Source of the DNA: Roseburia_C amylophila
GTDB taxonomy: Bacteria > Bacillota > Clostridia > Lachnospirales > Lachnospiraceae
Assembly (NCBI RefSeq): GCF_025567465.1
Contig: NZ_JAOQKI010000003.1
Location: forward strand, 1-64,000
Direction of reading: 5' to 3'
Length of the DNA stretch: 64,000 nt
Positions 43,910 through 54,510 of this stretch are shown one piece after another. The position numbers and the translations under genes were made by a program. Position 1 is the stretch's first letter. Each line of letters begins with the position of its first letter. The notes below the pieces were generated by a model. That model saw nothing but the letters and a program-made list of their open reading frames with translations, was not told the origin of the DNA and did not search any database.

Positions 43910-44872
43910 ATGAACATTCGAATATGTGGAACTGGAAGTGCGTTACCGGAAAGAAAAATTACCAATGACGATTTAAGTCAGATTATGGATACTTCCGATG
44001 AATGGATTTCCAGCAGAACAGGAATAAAAACAAGACACCTTGCAACGGAAGAGACAACAACATCACTTGCCACAGAAGCTGCAAAAAAAGCACTTGCAGA
44101 TGCAGACATGAAGCCGGAAGAAGTGGAACTTATCATTGCAGCGACGGTAACACCGGATCATCTTGTGCCGACACTTTCCTGTGAAGTGCAGCGGGAAATC
44201 GGAGCAGTGAATGCCGTAGCCTTTGACCTTGGTGCAGCATGTTCCGGATTCTTATTTGCATTGAGTACAGCACAGGCATATATTGCCAGTGGCAGATTTA
44301 AAAATGCACTCTTAATCGGAGCAGAAGTACTTTCTAAAATTATGGACTGGAATGACCGCAGTACCTGTGTTCTTTTTGGAGATGGCGCAGGAGCAGCGGT
44401 AGTCCGGGCAGACGAAGAAAATATCTGTCATGTGGTGCAGGGCTCAGACGGTGCGAAGGGACTGGTACTGGCATGTGAGAACCGTCCGGTCAATAATCCA
44501 TATCATAAGATGGAAAGTCCGCTGGGTTATGTAAGCATGAATGGACAGGAGGTTTATAAATTTGCTGTCCGCACAGTTCCGGCAACCATTACAAAGGTGC
44601 TGGAAGAGGCGGATTTAGAGACAGAGGAAATTTCACTTTTCGTATTACATCAGGCAAACTTAAGAATTATTGAAGCGGTAGCAAAACGATTGAAACAGCC
44701 GATGGAGAAATTCCCGGTAAATTTGACGGAATGTGGCAATATTTCGGCAGCAAGTGTGCCGATTTTACTTGATAATATCAACCGGCATGGTATGATACAT
44801 AGAGGAGATAAAGTTGTACTGGCTGGTTTCGGCGGCGGACTCACATGGGGCGCAGCGGTACTGGTCTGGTAA
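43910..44872 (+). CDS. fabH: 3-oxoacyl-ACP synthase III
   Basis: A 320-aa initiating condensing enzyme with SSRTGIKTRH near the N terminus, catalytic Cys in LGAACSGFLFAL (about residue 112), His in FVLHQANLRII and Asn in ECGNISAAS. It joins acetyl-CoA and malonyl-ACP. In related operons fabH is usually near the start, next to fabT; here both are at the end. AAAGGAG precedes the ATG. Confidence 0.94.
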   Translation: MNIRICGTGSALPERKITNDDLSQIMDTSDEWISSRTGIKTRHLATEETTTSLATEAAKKALADADMKPEEVELIIAATVTPDHLVPTLSCEVQREIGAVNAVAFDLGAACSGFLFALSTAQAYIASGRFKNALLIGAEVLSKIMDWNDRSTCVLFGDGAGAAVVRADEENICHVVQGSDGAKGLVLACENRPVNNPYHKMESPLGYVSMNGQEVYKFAVRTVPATITKVLEEADLETEEISLFVLHQANLRIIEAVAKRLKQPMEKFPVNLTECGNISAASVPILLDNINRHGMIHRGDKVVLAGFGGGLTWGAAVLVW

Positions 44873-44884
44873 AAGGAGATAAGA

Positions 44885-45346
44885 ATGAATGCGGATAAAA
44901 CCTTAAATGACATTCTGGTAAAGCTGTTTAATGATTTGATGGAAATTGAGGAAAAATGCTTAATCTCCGGAGAATTCATGAACATTTCCGGAAATGATAT
45001 GCATATTATTGAAGCAATTGGTCTGGATGAACCAAAGCGGATGTCGGAAGTGGCGGCGAAGATGAATGTTACAACAGGAACCCTGACAAAAGCAATTGAA
45101 GCACTGGAACAGAAAGGTTATGTAAATCGTTGCAGAAATGACAGGGATAAAAGGGTGGTCCGTGTATCACTCACCGATTCCGGAGTCCGGGCATATGAGC
45201 ATCATGCACGTTTTCACAGCAATATGATACATGATATCAAGGAAAGCCTGACTGACCAGGAGAGTGAGATTCTGATTGGAACACTGGGAAAACTGGTGAA
45301 GTTCTTCCAGAAGAAATATGAATCATATCTGAAAAATAAAAAATAG
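44885..45346 (+). CDS. MarR-family regulator, FabT-like
   Basis: A 153-aa winged-helix regulator. The recognition region is MSEVAAKMNVTTGTLTKAIEALEQKGYVNR, followed by the wing RNDRDKRVVRVSLT. Its place as the last gene of the fab operon and the TTTGA-TCAAA palindrome at the operon promoter support a FabT-like role in repressing fatty acid synthesis in response to acyl-ACP; this is inference. AAAAGGAGATAAG precedes the start, and a terminator follows. Confidence 0.85.
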   Translation: MNADKTLNDILVKLFNDLMEIEEKCLISGEFMNISGNDMHIIEAIGLDEPKRMSEVAAKMNVTTGTLTKAIEALEQKGYVNRCRNDRDKRVVRVSLTDSGVRAYEHHARFHSNMIHDIKESLTDQESEILIGTLGKLVKFFQKKYESYLKNKK

Positions 45347-45360
45347 TATATTTATACAAA

Positions 45361-45407
45361 AAAAGAAGTGGAGAAGGGAAATAAAAAACTGTTTTCTACT
45401 TCTTTTT
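45361..45407 (+). terminator. Terminator of the fab operon
   Basis: AAAAGAAGTGGAGAA pairs with TTTTCTACTTCTTTT, ending in T5. Confidence 0.8.
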
Positions 45408-45502
45408 AATTATAAAAATGAATTTTACTGGTACAAAACTTGCAAAAAAGAAGAAAAAGTACACAAAAGTATAAAGTTTTTGACACAAATATGAAAAAAA
45501 CG

Positions 45503-45531
45503 TTGCGAAAAAATTCATTTCATACTAAAAT
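45503..45531 (+). promoter_or_regulatory. Promoter of gdhA
   Basis: TTGCGA (45503-45508), a 17-bp spacer and TAAAAT (45526-45531), 54 bp before the start codon. Confidence 0.6.
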
Positions 45532-45572
45532 AGTAGTGTTGATGTATATATAATACTCAAATTAATATGTAA

Positions 45573-46919
<1,347 letters not shown>

Positions 46920-46920
46920 G

Positions 46921-47086
46921 CATTGAACACTTAGAGAACGCGAGCCATAGGCGAAGCGTGAACTTAGTGTGAAAGCCCATCCCGAGACTTGATGAAAACG
47001 AGTCGCAGACGAAGTTTGAATCCTAGCCGAGTGGATGTCATTGAATACTTAGATAACGCAGATGTCATTGAACACATAGAAAACAT
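46921..47086 (+). repeat. Degenerate direct repeats downstream of gdhA
   Basis: CATTGAACACTTAGAGAACG (46921), CATTGAATACTTAGATAACG (47039) and CATTGAACACATAGAAAAC (47066) are three versions of one 20-nt unit. Between them CGAGCCATAGGCGAAGCGTGAA (in two parts) and CGAGTCGCAGACGAAGTTTGAA form a second repeated pair. There is no reading frame of note. Together with the terminator and repeat fragment E this accounts for the 300-bp gap before lepB. Confidence 0.6.
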
Positions 47087-47116
47087 CCCCGAAACGTTAT
47101 GTTTCGGGGACTTTTT
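47087..47116 (+). terminator. Terminator after gdhA
   Basis: CCCCGAAAC pairs with GTTTCGGGG across a short loop, followed by ACTTTTT. Confidence 0.85.
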
Positions 47117-47120
47117 AATT

Positions 47121-47146
47121 TACACGAGAAACTCACAAAGCATTTC
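47121..47146 (+). repeat. Dispersed terminator-associated repeat, fragment E
   Basis: ACGAGAAACTCACAAAGC matches the 3' part of copies A-C (CGAGAAACTCGCAAAGCGTG) with few changes and then diverges. It follows the gdhA terminator by four bases. Confidence 0.5.
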
Positions 47147-47219
47147 CGGTGGAATTTCTTTCCTGTTTGGAGTATAATAGAACGAACAACGGGAAGGAAA
47201 GAGACCGGAGGCAATTTAG

Positions 47220-47915
47220 ATGCAGAAAAAAGAAAGAAATGAAGAATTAGAATATATAGATGACTTTGAGAATATCGAAGAACCGGAAGAGTCAGAGGAC
47301 AACCGGGAAGAATTAGAAGAACCAGAAGAGGAATATTCAGAAGGCGGCAGACGCAGGAAGAAAGGAAGAAAATCCGATACAAAGAATGCAGCTTCTGTGG
47401 CAGGGGAATTTCTAAGCTGGGTAATTACGATTGTAGCAGCGGTGCTGATTGCTATGTTTTTAAATCGTTTTGTGTTAATTAATGCAGAGATTCCATCCGG
47501 TTCCATGGAAAATACAATCATGACCGGAGATAAGCTGATTGGATTCCGATGGTCATATCTGTTTTCCGGACCGGAGCGGGGAGACATCATTATCTTTAAG
47601 TTTCCGGATGATGAGAGCCAGAACTATGTAAAACGTGTCATTGGCTGTCCGGGTGATACGGTAAAGATAGAAGATGGCAAAGTATATGTCAACGGAGAAC
47701 TCTTAGAGGAGGATTATCTCAAAGAGACATGGACGGTAGCTACAGGACCGTATACCTTTGAAGTGCCGGAGGACAGCTATTTTGTAATGGGAGATAACCG
47801 GAATAACTCCTATGATGGAAGATACTGGACCAATACCTATGTGAAGAAAGGTAAAATACTTGGAAAAGCGATTTTCCGGTATTGGCCACTGAAGAATTTT
47901 AAAATATTGAATTAG
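47220..47915 (+). CDS. lepB: Signal peptidase I
   Basis: A 231-aa membrane serine protease that cleaves signal peptides. Residues 1-55 are a highly acidic, then basic cytoplasmic extension, longer than usual for the family. One transmembrane helix (about 64-85) is followed by catalytic Ser95 in IPSGSMENTI and Lys138 in NYVKRVIGCPGD; the GDNRNNSYDGRYW box E lies at about 190-202. A TATAAT at about 47173 may be its -10. The CDF gene follows 35 bp downstream. Confidence 0.92.
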   Translation: MQKKERNEELEYIDDFENIEEPEESEDNREELEEPEEEYSEGGRRRKKGRKSDTKNAASVAGEFLSWVITIVAAVLIAMFLNRFVLINAEIPSGSMENTIMTGDKLIGFRWSYLFSGPERGDIIIFKFPDDESQNYVKRVIGCPGDTVKIEDGKVYVNGELLEEDYLKETWTVATGPYTFEVPEDSYFVMGDNRNNSYDGRYWTNTYVKKGKILGKAIFRYWPLKNFKILN

Positions 47916-47950
47916 TGCGGAACGAATAAGGGAACAAAAGGAGAAGATTT

Positions 47951-49117
47951 ATGATAACATTATTAGCCCGGATATTTATCCGGGAAGATGACAAGCCGGA
48001 GAAGGTACGGCTTGCCTACGGTATTTTATGTGGTATTGTAGGTATTTTGCTAAATGTATTATTATTTACAGGAAAATTTATTGCGGGAACCATCAGTAAA
48101 TCCATTGCAATTACAGCGGACGCATTTAATAACCTGTCGGATGCCGGCTCATCCATTGTAACATTGCTGGGCTTTAAACTGGGAGCAGCAAAGCCGGATC
48201 CGGAGCATCCATTTGGACATGGAAGAATGGAATACGTTTCCGGGCTTGTGGTTGCTGCAGTTATTTTAATTATGGCAGTGGAACTGATACAGGATTCCAT
48301 CAGAAAGATTCTTCATCCGGAAGCAACGGAATGCTCTGCATTAATTATCGTGATTCTGCTGATATCGATTGCTGTAAAGCTGTATATGACCTTCTACAAC
48401 AGGAGAGTCGCAAAGAAGATTAATTCAGCGGCTATGCGGGCAACGGCCATGGACAGCTTAAGCGACAGCATTACCACATCTGTGGTTTTAATCACCACAT
48501 TGATTGCAGAATTTACGTCAGTCAATATTGACGGCTACTGTGGTGTGGCGGTAGGACTGTTTATCTTATATGGTGGAATTAATGCAGCGAAGGAGACTTT
48601 AAATCCACTGCTGGGACAGCCGCCGGAGGAAGAATTCGTAAAAGAGATAGAACATCTGGTGCTGGAAGAAAAAATGATTATCGGTATTCATGATTTAGTC
48701 GTACATGATTATGGACCGGGACGTCTGATGGTATCACTACATGCGGAAGTGCCGGCAGAAATGAATATCCTTGTAATACATGATATGATAGACAATGTAG
48801 AAATGAAATTGAAAAGGGAACTGAATTGTGAGGCTGTCATACATATGGATCCGGTGATTACCGGAAGCAAGGAACTGACCGAGATAAAAGAAACGGTTAC
48901 AGGTATTTTGAAGGATATTGATGAGGTCATTACCATGCATGATTTCCGTATGGTTCAGGGACCGACCCATACCAATCTTATCTTTGATGTAGTGATTCCA
49001 TTTGGCTACCGTTCCAGTGATGAAGCAGTGTTAAAAGAACTGGAGCATCAGGTAAAGGAAAAGCTGGGCGAACAGTATCATATCGTGGTCAACGTAGACA
49101 AAAATTATGTGAAATAA
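47951..49117 (+). CDS. Cation diffusion facilitator (metal exporter)
   Basis: A 388-aa CDF protein with six hydrophobic segments. Metal-site residues are visible in ITADAFNNLSDAGSS (TM2) and AMDSLSDSITTSVV (TM5), with HPFGHGRMEYVSGL in the first cytoplasmic loop. The C-terminal domain (about 210-388) is nearly twice the usual length, containing two ferredoxin-like halves. CDF proteins export Zn2+, Fe2+, Mn2+ or Co2+. AAAAGGAGAAGATTT precedes the start. Confidence 0.9.
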   Translation: MITLLARIFIREDDKPEKVRLAYGILCGIVGILLNVLLFTGKFIAGTISKSIAITADAFNNLSDAGSSIVTLLGFKLGAAKPDPEHPFGHGRMEYVSGLVVAAVILIMAVELIQDSIRKILHPEATECSALIIVILLISIAVKLYMTFYNRRVAKKINSAAMRATAMDSLSDSITTSVVLITTLIAEFTSVNIDGYCGVAVGLFILYGGINAAKETLNPLLGQPPEEEFVKEIEHLVLEEKMIIGIHDLVVHDYGPGRLMVSLHAEVPAEMNILVIHDMIDNVEMKLKRELNCEAVIHMDPVITGSKELTEIKETVTGILKDIDEVITMHDFRMVQGPTHTNLIFDVVIPFGYRSSDEAVLKELEHQVKEKLGEQYHIVVNVDKNYVK

Positions 49118-49130
49118 AAGAAATAACAAA

Positions 49131-49175
49131 GCCCCGATGGGAGAAATCTGATAGAAGAATTCATCCCATCGGGGC
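49131..49175. terminator. Bidirectional terminator between CDF and LTA-synthase-like genes
   Basis: GCCCCGATGGGA pairs perfectly with TCCCATCGGGGC around a 21-nt loop, between convergent genes. Confidence 0.8.
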
Positions 49176-49186
49176 GTTCTGTTTAT

Positions 49187-49222
49187 GCGGGAAACTCGCA
49201 AAGCGTGTTTCTCATAGTTTAC
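49187..49222 (+). repeat. Dispersed terminator-associated repeat, fragment D
   Basis: GCGGGAAACTCGCAAAGCGT continuing to TTTCTCATAGTTTAC matches the 3' third of copies A-C. It starts 12 bp after the bidirectional terminator and ends 3 bp from the stop of the minus-strand gene. Confidence 0.75.
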
Positions 49223-49224
49223 TT

Positions 49225-51489
49225 TTAATTCTGTTTCAGTGGAGTATTGACTGTATGCTCTACAGACTGGTCAGTTGCTGTACCGGCACCACTTAAAGAC
49301 TTTTCAGAGGACTGCTCAGTGGATTTCTCAGTGGTCTGGGTAGAACCTTCTGTATCAGTAGAAGGCTGCTCCGTTTCGGTTGTCGGTTCTTCGGTATCTT
49401 CTATATCCGGATCCTCATAGAGGAATTCGTTGGAACTTCGGAAGATGGTACTGCTGGAACCTACAATGTTAGCAACAATCGTATCGCCGTCTTCAATGTC
49501 ATCCAGATTAATCTTTAACATGGTGCTTCCTAAGAAGGAAGTGGATACCTTCTCTCCATTGACATAAATTTTCGTCCAAGGAGTAAATCCGGAACCGTAA
49601 ATACATAACTTATTGTCATCGGATTTCCATACACTGTTAATCGTAACATCATCAATACCCATAACCAGATCACTTGCAGGATATTTATCTGTTCCTTTGT
49701 AAGCATAACGTTTTCCGTAAAGAAGGTCATACTGTAAATTCTCTAAGTTCTCGTCGTAAGAAGCAGAACCCTTCTGGCTCTGGATGTAAGAGAACATGGT
49801 TCCTTTGTGGATGTCAAGCTGGTTGGTGATGTTTGCCAATAATTCATAAGCAGCACAGTCAGCATCCTGTTTTGGTAAATTAAAGTTGTTCCAGGTAACA
49901 TATTTGGTTTTGAAAATGTCACCGGATACCATATCATCATCGGTCAGTCCCATGGTAGGAAGGTGGTCGCCGAAGAATACCACGATGGTCTTTTCATCCC
50001 GTTTGGAAAGCTCTTCGGTTAAGTTGCCGATGAATTTATCTACTTCGTGAATCATGTTAATGTAATATTCCCACCGATTGTTAGAAGCCTCATCTGCAGC
50101 ACCGCTTACTGCAATTTCCGGATTTTCAAGAATCTTTTCAGTAGGATAATCACCATGTCCCTGTACGGTAATGGTATATACCAGATCTGACTGGTCAGGG
50201 GTAGAATCCATAGCCTTTAAGGTTTCACTGATTAAGATGTTATCGGTTGGCCAGGAACCAAGTGGTGTGTACTCCTGAATGTTCATACACTCTTTACTGG
50301 TGAAGCTGTCAAATCCCATCAGGGAGAAGGCATTGGCACGGCTGTAGAAGTTACCACCGTTGTTATGTACAACATGTGTACCATAGCCGAGACTTCCAAG
50401 GTCGGAAGCAATACTTTCGCAACTGTCGATTTCTTTTAAAGTAGTCTTATATGGGTATTCGCCGGTACCAAAATACTGCATGCTCATACCGGTTAATACT
50501 TCAAATTCAGTATTGGCTGTTCCGGCACCTACAACAGGAACTTTTAAGTAACCGGAAGAATAGTTGTTTAATAAGTTATGAAAATTTGGAACCGGATCTT
50601 CTGAAGTCTGTAAGAACTTAACATCAGAGGGATCTACAAAGGATTCCAGTAAAACAACAATAATATTTGGCGCATCTTCGGCATCTTCGGTAGTTTCTTC
50701 CGGAACGGAAGCCCCTATTTTGGCAATACGCTCTTCGGAATAACTGTCCGGTTTACTCATACCACGGTCAACAACGCTGGATGAGAAGCCGTAGACAAAA
50801 CCATAATTTTCATAGCCCTGTGCAATATTGGCAAAATAGGAAGCAACAATATTATTGGACTGGGCTGCCTTGGTAGTTACCGGTAACATCAGGAAGATAA
50901 CAGCAACCATAAGCGGACTTACAATCCAGTTGATTTTGCCCTGATATTTTGGCCCTTTGATAAAAAGCCAGATACAGAAAAGCAGGAAAAGACCGACTAC
51001 GATAATAACGGCGAGTGCTTCACCAAAGGTAAAGTATTTGGTGTTCTGCATGGCAAATAAGTCAGACAGACATTTCAAATCTGTAAAACCAAATGGAGTT
51101 ACACGTTTGGAAAGAATAACACCATTGATGGTTCCAAGGAAAAGCCAGAAGCCGCTGATTAAGAGACGGGCAAGTGTTCTTCTTCGAATCAGATAGACCA
51201 GGGATAAACTTGCAAAAATAATAAATGAGTTATAAAGGTAAGCAATGGTGTGTCCTGCAATAAAGGAAAATGCAGAAAGCACATTTCGTCTGGAAATACA
51301 TTCAATCACCAGAACGAGGAAACAGGACAGTAACAGATGGAATACCAAAGAGTATTTGTTCATAATCACAACTGCACGGTCAAGGTGTGGATGTGGTTTC
51401 TTCTCCCGGTTCTTAAAAGTATTTATTTTGTTTTTTAGTTTAAAAAATAAATTCTTACACTTACTTGAAAAAGAATGTTTTTCTCTCAT
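49225..51489 (-). CDS. LTA synthase-like sulfatase-fold membrane protein
   Basis: A 754-aa protein with a basic N terminus, about five transmembrane helices (45-215) and an extracellular alkaline phosphatase/sulfatase domain (about 270-600). Features are the metal-site start NIIVVLLESFVDPSD, the nucleophile region GTANTEFEVLTGMS with a Thr, and FFGDHLPTMG. Family members transfer glycerol phosphate to lipoteichoic acid or related polymers. A C-terminal addition (610-754) has an IPT/Ig-like segment and a Thr/Glu/Ser-rich tail. GGGAGGAGAACC precedes the ATG. Confidence 0.85.
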   Translation of the reverse strand: MREKHSFSSKCKNLFFKLKNKINTFKNREKKPHPHLDRAVVIMNKYSLVFHLLLSCFLVLVIECISRRNVLSAFSFIAGHTIAYLYNSFIIFASLSLVYLIRRRTLARLLISGFWLFLGTINGVILSKRVTPFGFTDLKCLSDLFAMQNTKYFTFGEALAVIIVVGLFLLFCIWLFIKGPKYQGKINWIVSPLMVAVIFLMLPVTTKAAQSNNIVASYFANIAQGYENYGFVYGFSSSVVDRGMSKPDSYSEERIAKIGASVPEETTEDAEDAPNIIVVLLESFVDPSDVKFLQTSEDPVPNFHNLLNNYSSGYLKVPVVGAGTANTEFEVLTGMSMQYFGTGEYPYKTTLKEIDSCESIASDLGSLGYGTHVVHNNGGNFYSRANAFSLMGFDSFTSKECMNIQEYTPLGSWPTDNILISETLKAMDSTPDQSDLVYTITVQGHGDYPTEKILENPEIAVSGAADEASNNRWEYYINMIHEVDKFIGNLTEELSKRDEKTIVVFFGDHLPTMGLTDDDMVSGDIFKTKYVTWNNFNLPKQDADCAAYELLANITNQLDIHKGTMFSYIQSQKGSASYDENLENLQYDLLYGKRYAYKGTDKYPASDLVMGIDDVTINSVWKSDDNKLCIYGSGFTPWTKIYVNGEKVSTSFLGSTMLKINLDDIEDGDTIVANIVGSSSTIFRSSNEFLYEDPDIEDTEEPTTETEQPSTDTEGSTQTTEKSTEQSSEKSLSGAGTATDQSVEHTVNTPLKQN

Positions 51490-51751
51490 AATAATGGTTC
51501 TCCTCCCAGTAGATTACACACTTTTTACATATAATTTACTTTTGACTGAATAAGGATATATCTATTTAAGAAAAAAAACAACGGTAAATCTCGATAAAAA
51601 TTTATTAATATTTCATTAAAAAGAATCCAAAATGTATAATAGAAGGGAAAGAAGTTGGCAAATAAGCCATTTTGTGCTATCCTTTTTTTATAAAAACCAG
51701 GTTCGCAGAGAGGCAGATAGGTGAATCTGACAGTAAGGTGAGGAAAGAGAA

Positions 51752-52477
51752 ATGCTGGAATTAAAAGACATTAGTTTTCAGGTAAATGATGAAACAGCAG
51801 ACAAGGAAATATTAAAAAATATCAATCTGAAGATAGAAGACCGGTTTGTGGCAATTACCGGACCAAACGGTGGAGGTAAATCCACGCTGGCGAAGCTGAT
51901 TGCCGGAATAGTAACACCAACTTCCGGACAGATTTTATTGGATGGAGAGGATATTACAGGATTATCCATTACCGAACGGGCAAGAAAGGGAATCAGCTTT
52001 GCGTTTCAGCAGCCGGTAAGATTTAAGGGATTGACCGTAAAGGATTTGATTACACTGGCATCGGGAAAAGATATTTCCATCAGCCAGGCATGTTCCTATC
52101 TTTCAGAAGTAGGACTTTGCGCAAAGGATTATATTGGCAGGGAGGTAAATGACAGCCTTTCCGGTGGGGAGCTAAAGCGTATTGAGATTGCAATGATAAT
52201 TGCAAGAGGAACCAAATTATCCATATTTGATGAGCCGGAGGCAGGAATTGACCTTTGGAGTTTTAACAATCTGATTCAGGTATTTGAGAATATGTATCAG
52301 AAAATCAATGGCTCGATTCTGATTATTTCACATCAGGAGAGAATCTTAAACATTGCAGACCGGATTATTGTAATTGCAGATGGAGAAGTAAGCGCAGCCG
52401 GAAGCCGGGAAGAAGTGCTTCCAAAGCTGTTAGGCAGCAGTGAAGCCTGCTCTACTTTGATGGAAAAATTAGTCTAG
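51752..52477 (+). CDS. sufC: SufC-type iron-sulfur assembly ATPase
   Basis: A 241-aa ABC ATPase with Walker A GPNGGGKST, signature LSGGELKRIEIA and Walker B LSIFDEPEAGIDLW. The EAGIDLW stretch and the pairing with a SufB-like gene 14 bp downstream identify it as SufC rather than a transporter ATPase. It drives cluster assembly on the SufB scaffold. No sufS, sufU or second sufB/D paralogue is adjacent. A weak promoter (TTCATT, 17 bp, TATAAT at about 51634) lies upstream. Confidence 0.88.
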   Translation: MLELKDISFQVNDETADKEILKNINLKIEDRFVAITGPNGGGKSTLAKLIAGIVTPTSGQILLDGEDITGLSITERARKGISFAFQQPVRFKGLTVKDLITLASGKDISISQACSYLSEVGLCAKDYIGREVNDSLSGGELKRIEIAMIIARGTKLSIFDEPEAGIDLWSFNNLIQVFENMYQKINGSILIISHQERILNIADRIIVIADGEVSAAGSREEVLPKLLGSSEACSTLMEKLV

Positions 52478-52491
52478 GAAAAGGTGAGAAA

Positions 52492-53409
52492 ATGGACAGT
52501 ATAGAAAAGAATCTTTTAGCAGAGATATCAGATTTGCACAGCGTGCCGGAAGGCGCATATAACATCCGCAACAACGGAAAACTGGAGGCAAGAAATACAA
52601 CTGCAAATATTGATATTGTAACTAAGAAGGACAAGCCGGGAATTGATATCTATGTAAAACCGGGAACAAAGAATGAGAGTATGCATATTCCGGTTATCTT
52701 AAGTGAAAGCGGCTTAAAGGACCTGGTGTATAATGATTTTTATATCGGGGAAGGTGCAGATGTGACAATCATTGCGGGATGCGGTATCCACAACTGCGGA
52801 GACCAGACATCACAGCATGATGGAATACACACCTTTTATATAGGAAAGAATGCAAAAGTAAAATATGTAGAAAAGCATTATGGTGAAGGGGATGGAAATG
52901 GAGCCAGAGTCTTAAATCCAACTACCGTGATCCACATGGAAGAAGGCGGATTCATGGATATGGACAGTGTTCAGATTAAAGGAGTAGACTCCACAATCCG
53001 TACAACCGAAGCAGACCTTAAAGAAGATGCGTCCCTTGTGATTCATGAACGTATTATGACTCATGGACAGCAGAAGGCAGAGACAGATTTTACGGTAGAT
53101 TTAAATGGAGCACATTCCAGTGCAAATGTGGTATCTCGTTCGGTAGCAAAGGGAGATTCCCACCAGAAGTTTGTTTCTTATATTCGTGGTAATAATGCAT
53201 GCAGCGGACATACAGAATGTGATGCCATCATCATGGACAATGGAAAGGTGGAGGCAATTCCGTCTCTTGCAGCAAATGATATCGATGCAGCATTGATTCA
53301 TGAGGCAGCAATTGGAAAAATAGCAGGAGAACAGCTGATTAAGCTGATGACACTGGGACTGTCTGAAAAAGAGGCAGAGGAGCAGATTGTAAATGGATTT
53401 CTGAAATAG
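52492..53409 (+). CDS. sufB: SufB/SufD-family scaffold protein, short form
   Basis: A 305-aa SufBD protein made essentially of the right-handed beta-helix core, with IIAGCGIHNCG, KYVEKHYGEGDGNGARVLNP and GHTECDAIIMDNGKVEAIPSL as landmarks and a C-terminal helical segment ending in LGLSEKEAEEQIVNGFLK. It is much shorter than classical SufB (about 470 residues), lacking the N-terminal helical domain. Two-gene SufC-SufB loci of this kind are regarded as a minimal SUF system typical of anaerobes and archaea. The core Cys residues suggest scaffold function. Confidence 0.87.
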   Translation: MDSIEKNLLAEISDLHSVPEGAYNIRNNGKLEARNTTANIDIVTKKDKPGIDIYVKPGTKNESMHIPVILSESGLKDLVYNDFYIGEGADVTIIAGCGIHNCGDQTSQHDGIHTFYIGKNAKVKYVEKHYGEGDGNGARVLNPTTVIHMEEGGFMDMDSVQIKGVDSTIRTTEADLKEDASLVIHERIMTHGQQKAETDFTVDLNGAHSSANVVSRSVAKGDSHQKFVSYIRGNNACSGHTECDAIIMDNGKVEAIPSLAANDIDAALIHEAAIGKIAGEQLIKLMTLGLSEKEAEEQIVNGFLK

Positions 53410-53638
53410 GATATGTATGGGGAATGAAGGGTGCAGGAAAGAACAAACAAGAGAAGAGAAATACCGAAAGAGGCGGAAGAATGGAATAAGATAATATTTG
53501 AAACATTATGACGGGTATGGATATTAAGTGAAGTGGCATCTGTATTTGAACGATGCAAAAGTGGGTGGTAAAAATAAAGTCTGTTGCAGTGCAGATTAAG
53601 ACAGAATTTTCCCGGGATAATAGAAAAGAGGAATAAAT

Positions 53639-54490
53639 ATGTGGCTTGCATATGCATGTGGCTCTGCTTTTTTTGCAGGTATTACGGCAATATTGGCAAA
53701 AGTTGGAATTAAGAAAATAGACTCGAATCTTGCAACAGCAATCCGGACGATTGTAGTATTGATTTTTGCATGGATTATGGTACGGCTTACCGGATCTTAT
53801 ACTCCAATCGGAAGTATAGGAACGCGGACGTTAATTTATCTTACATTATCCGGAATAGCAACCGGGGCATCCTGGCTTTGCTATTTTCGGGCATTGCAGC
53901 TAGGAGATGTAAATAAAGTAACACCGATTGATAAATCCAGTACAATCCTGACGATGATTCTGGCAGTCATTTTCTTAAATGAAGGACTGAACGAGAAGAA
54001 AATCATTGCCATGGTATTGATTGGCGTTGGAACGATGCTTATGATTACCAGAAAGAAAAGCAGTGGCACAAAGAGCCGGGCGTGGCTTATCTATGCACTG
54101 CTGTCGGCAGTATTTGCCAGTCTGACGTCCATCCTTGCCAAGGTGGGAATAGATGGTGTGAATTCCAATCTTGGAACGGCATATCGTACTGGAGTGGTAC
54201 TTGTTATGGCATGGGTGGTAGTATTTGTAACAAAGAAACAGAAACAGGTCCGGAGTATGACCTTCCGGGATGGAATGTTTCTGATTTTATCCGGAATAGC
54301 AACCGGAGCATCATGGCTTTGTTATTACCGGGCGCTGCAGCTGGGCGAAGCCAGCGTAGTGGTGCCGATTGATAAACTAAGCATTGTAGTTACAATTGTA
54401 TTTTCATCTGTGTTTTTAAATGAAAGACTACAGCCAAAGGCATTCTTTGGATTACTTATGATAGTGGGAGGTACATTACTGCTAATATAA
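53639..54490 (+). CDS. EamA-family (DMT) transporter
   Basis: A 283-aa membrane protein of two EamA repeats, each with five helices. Both halves carry the near-identical stretch LSGIATGASWLCYFRALQLG, which shows the internal duplication clearly. DMT proteins export or import metabolites; the substrate is unknown. GAGGAATAAAT precedes the ATG. GH31 follows 20 bp downstream. Confidence 0.9.
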   Translation: MWLAYACGSAFFAGITAILAKVGIKKIDSNLATAIRTIVVLIFAWIMVRLTGSYTPIGSIGTRTLIYLTLSGIATGASWLCYFRALQLGDVNKVTPIDKSSTILTMILAVIFLNEGLNEKKIIAMVLIGVGTMLMITRKKSSGTKSRAWLIYALLSAVFASLTSILAKVGIDGVNSNLGTAYRTGVVLVMAWVVVFVTKKQKQVRSMTFRDGMFLILSGIATGASWLCYYRALQLGEASVVVPIDKLSIVVTIVFSSVFLNERLQPKAFFGLLMIVGGTLLLI

Positions 54491-54510
54491 GCAAAAACGG
54501 AGGAAAAAGT

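Noticed and set aside
46921..47086. CRISPR or attachment site after gdhA
   Set aside because: Only three degenerate units at unequal distances; no integrase and no tRNA end.
51752..52477. Transporter ATPase
   Set aside because: SufC-specific sequence and the SufB-like partner identify an iron-sulfur assembly ATPase; no permease gene is adjacent.
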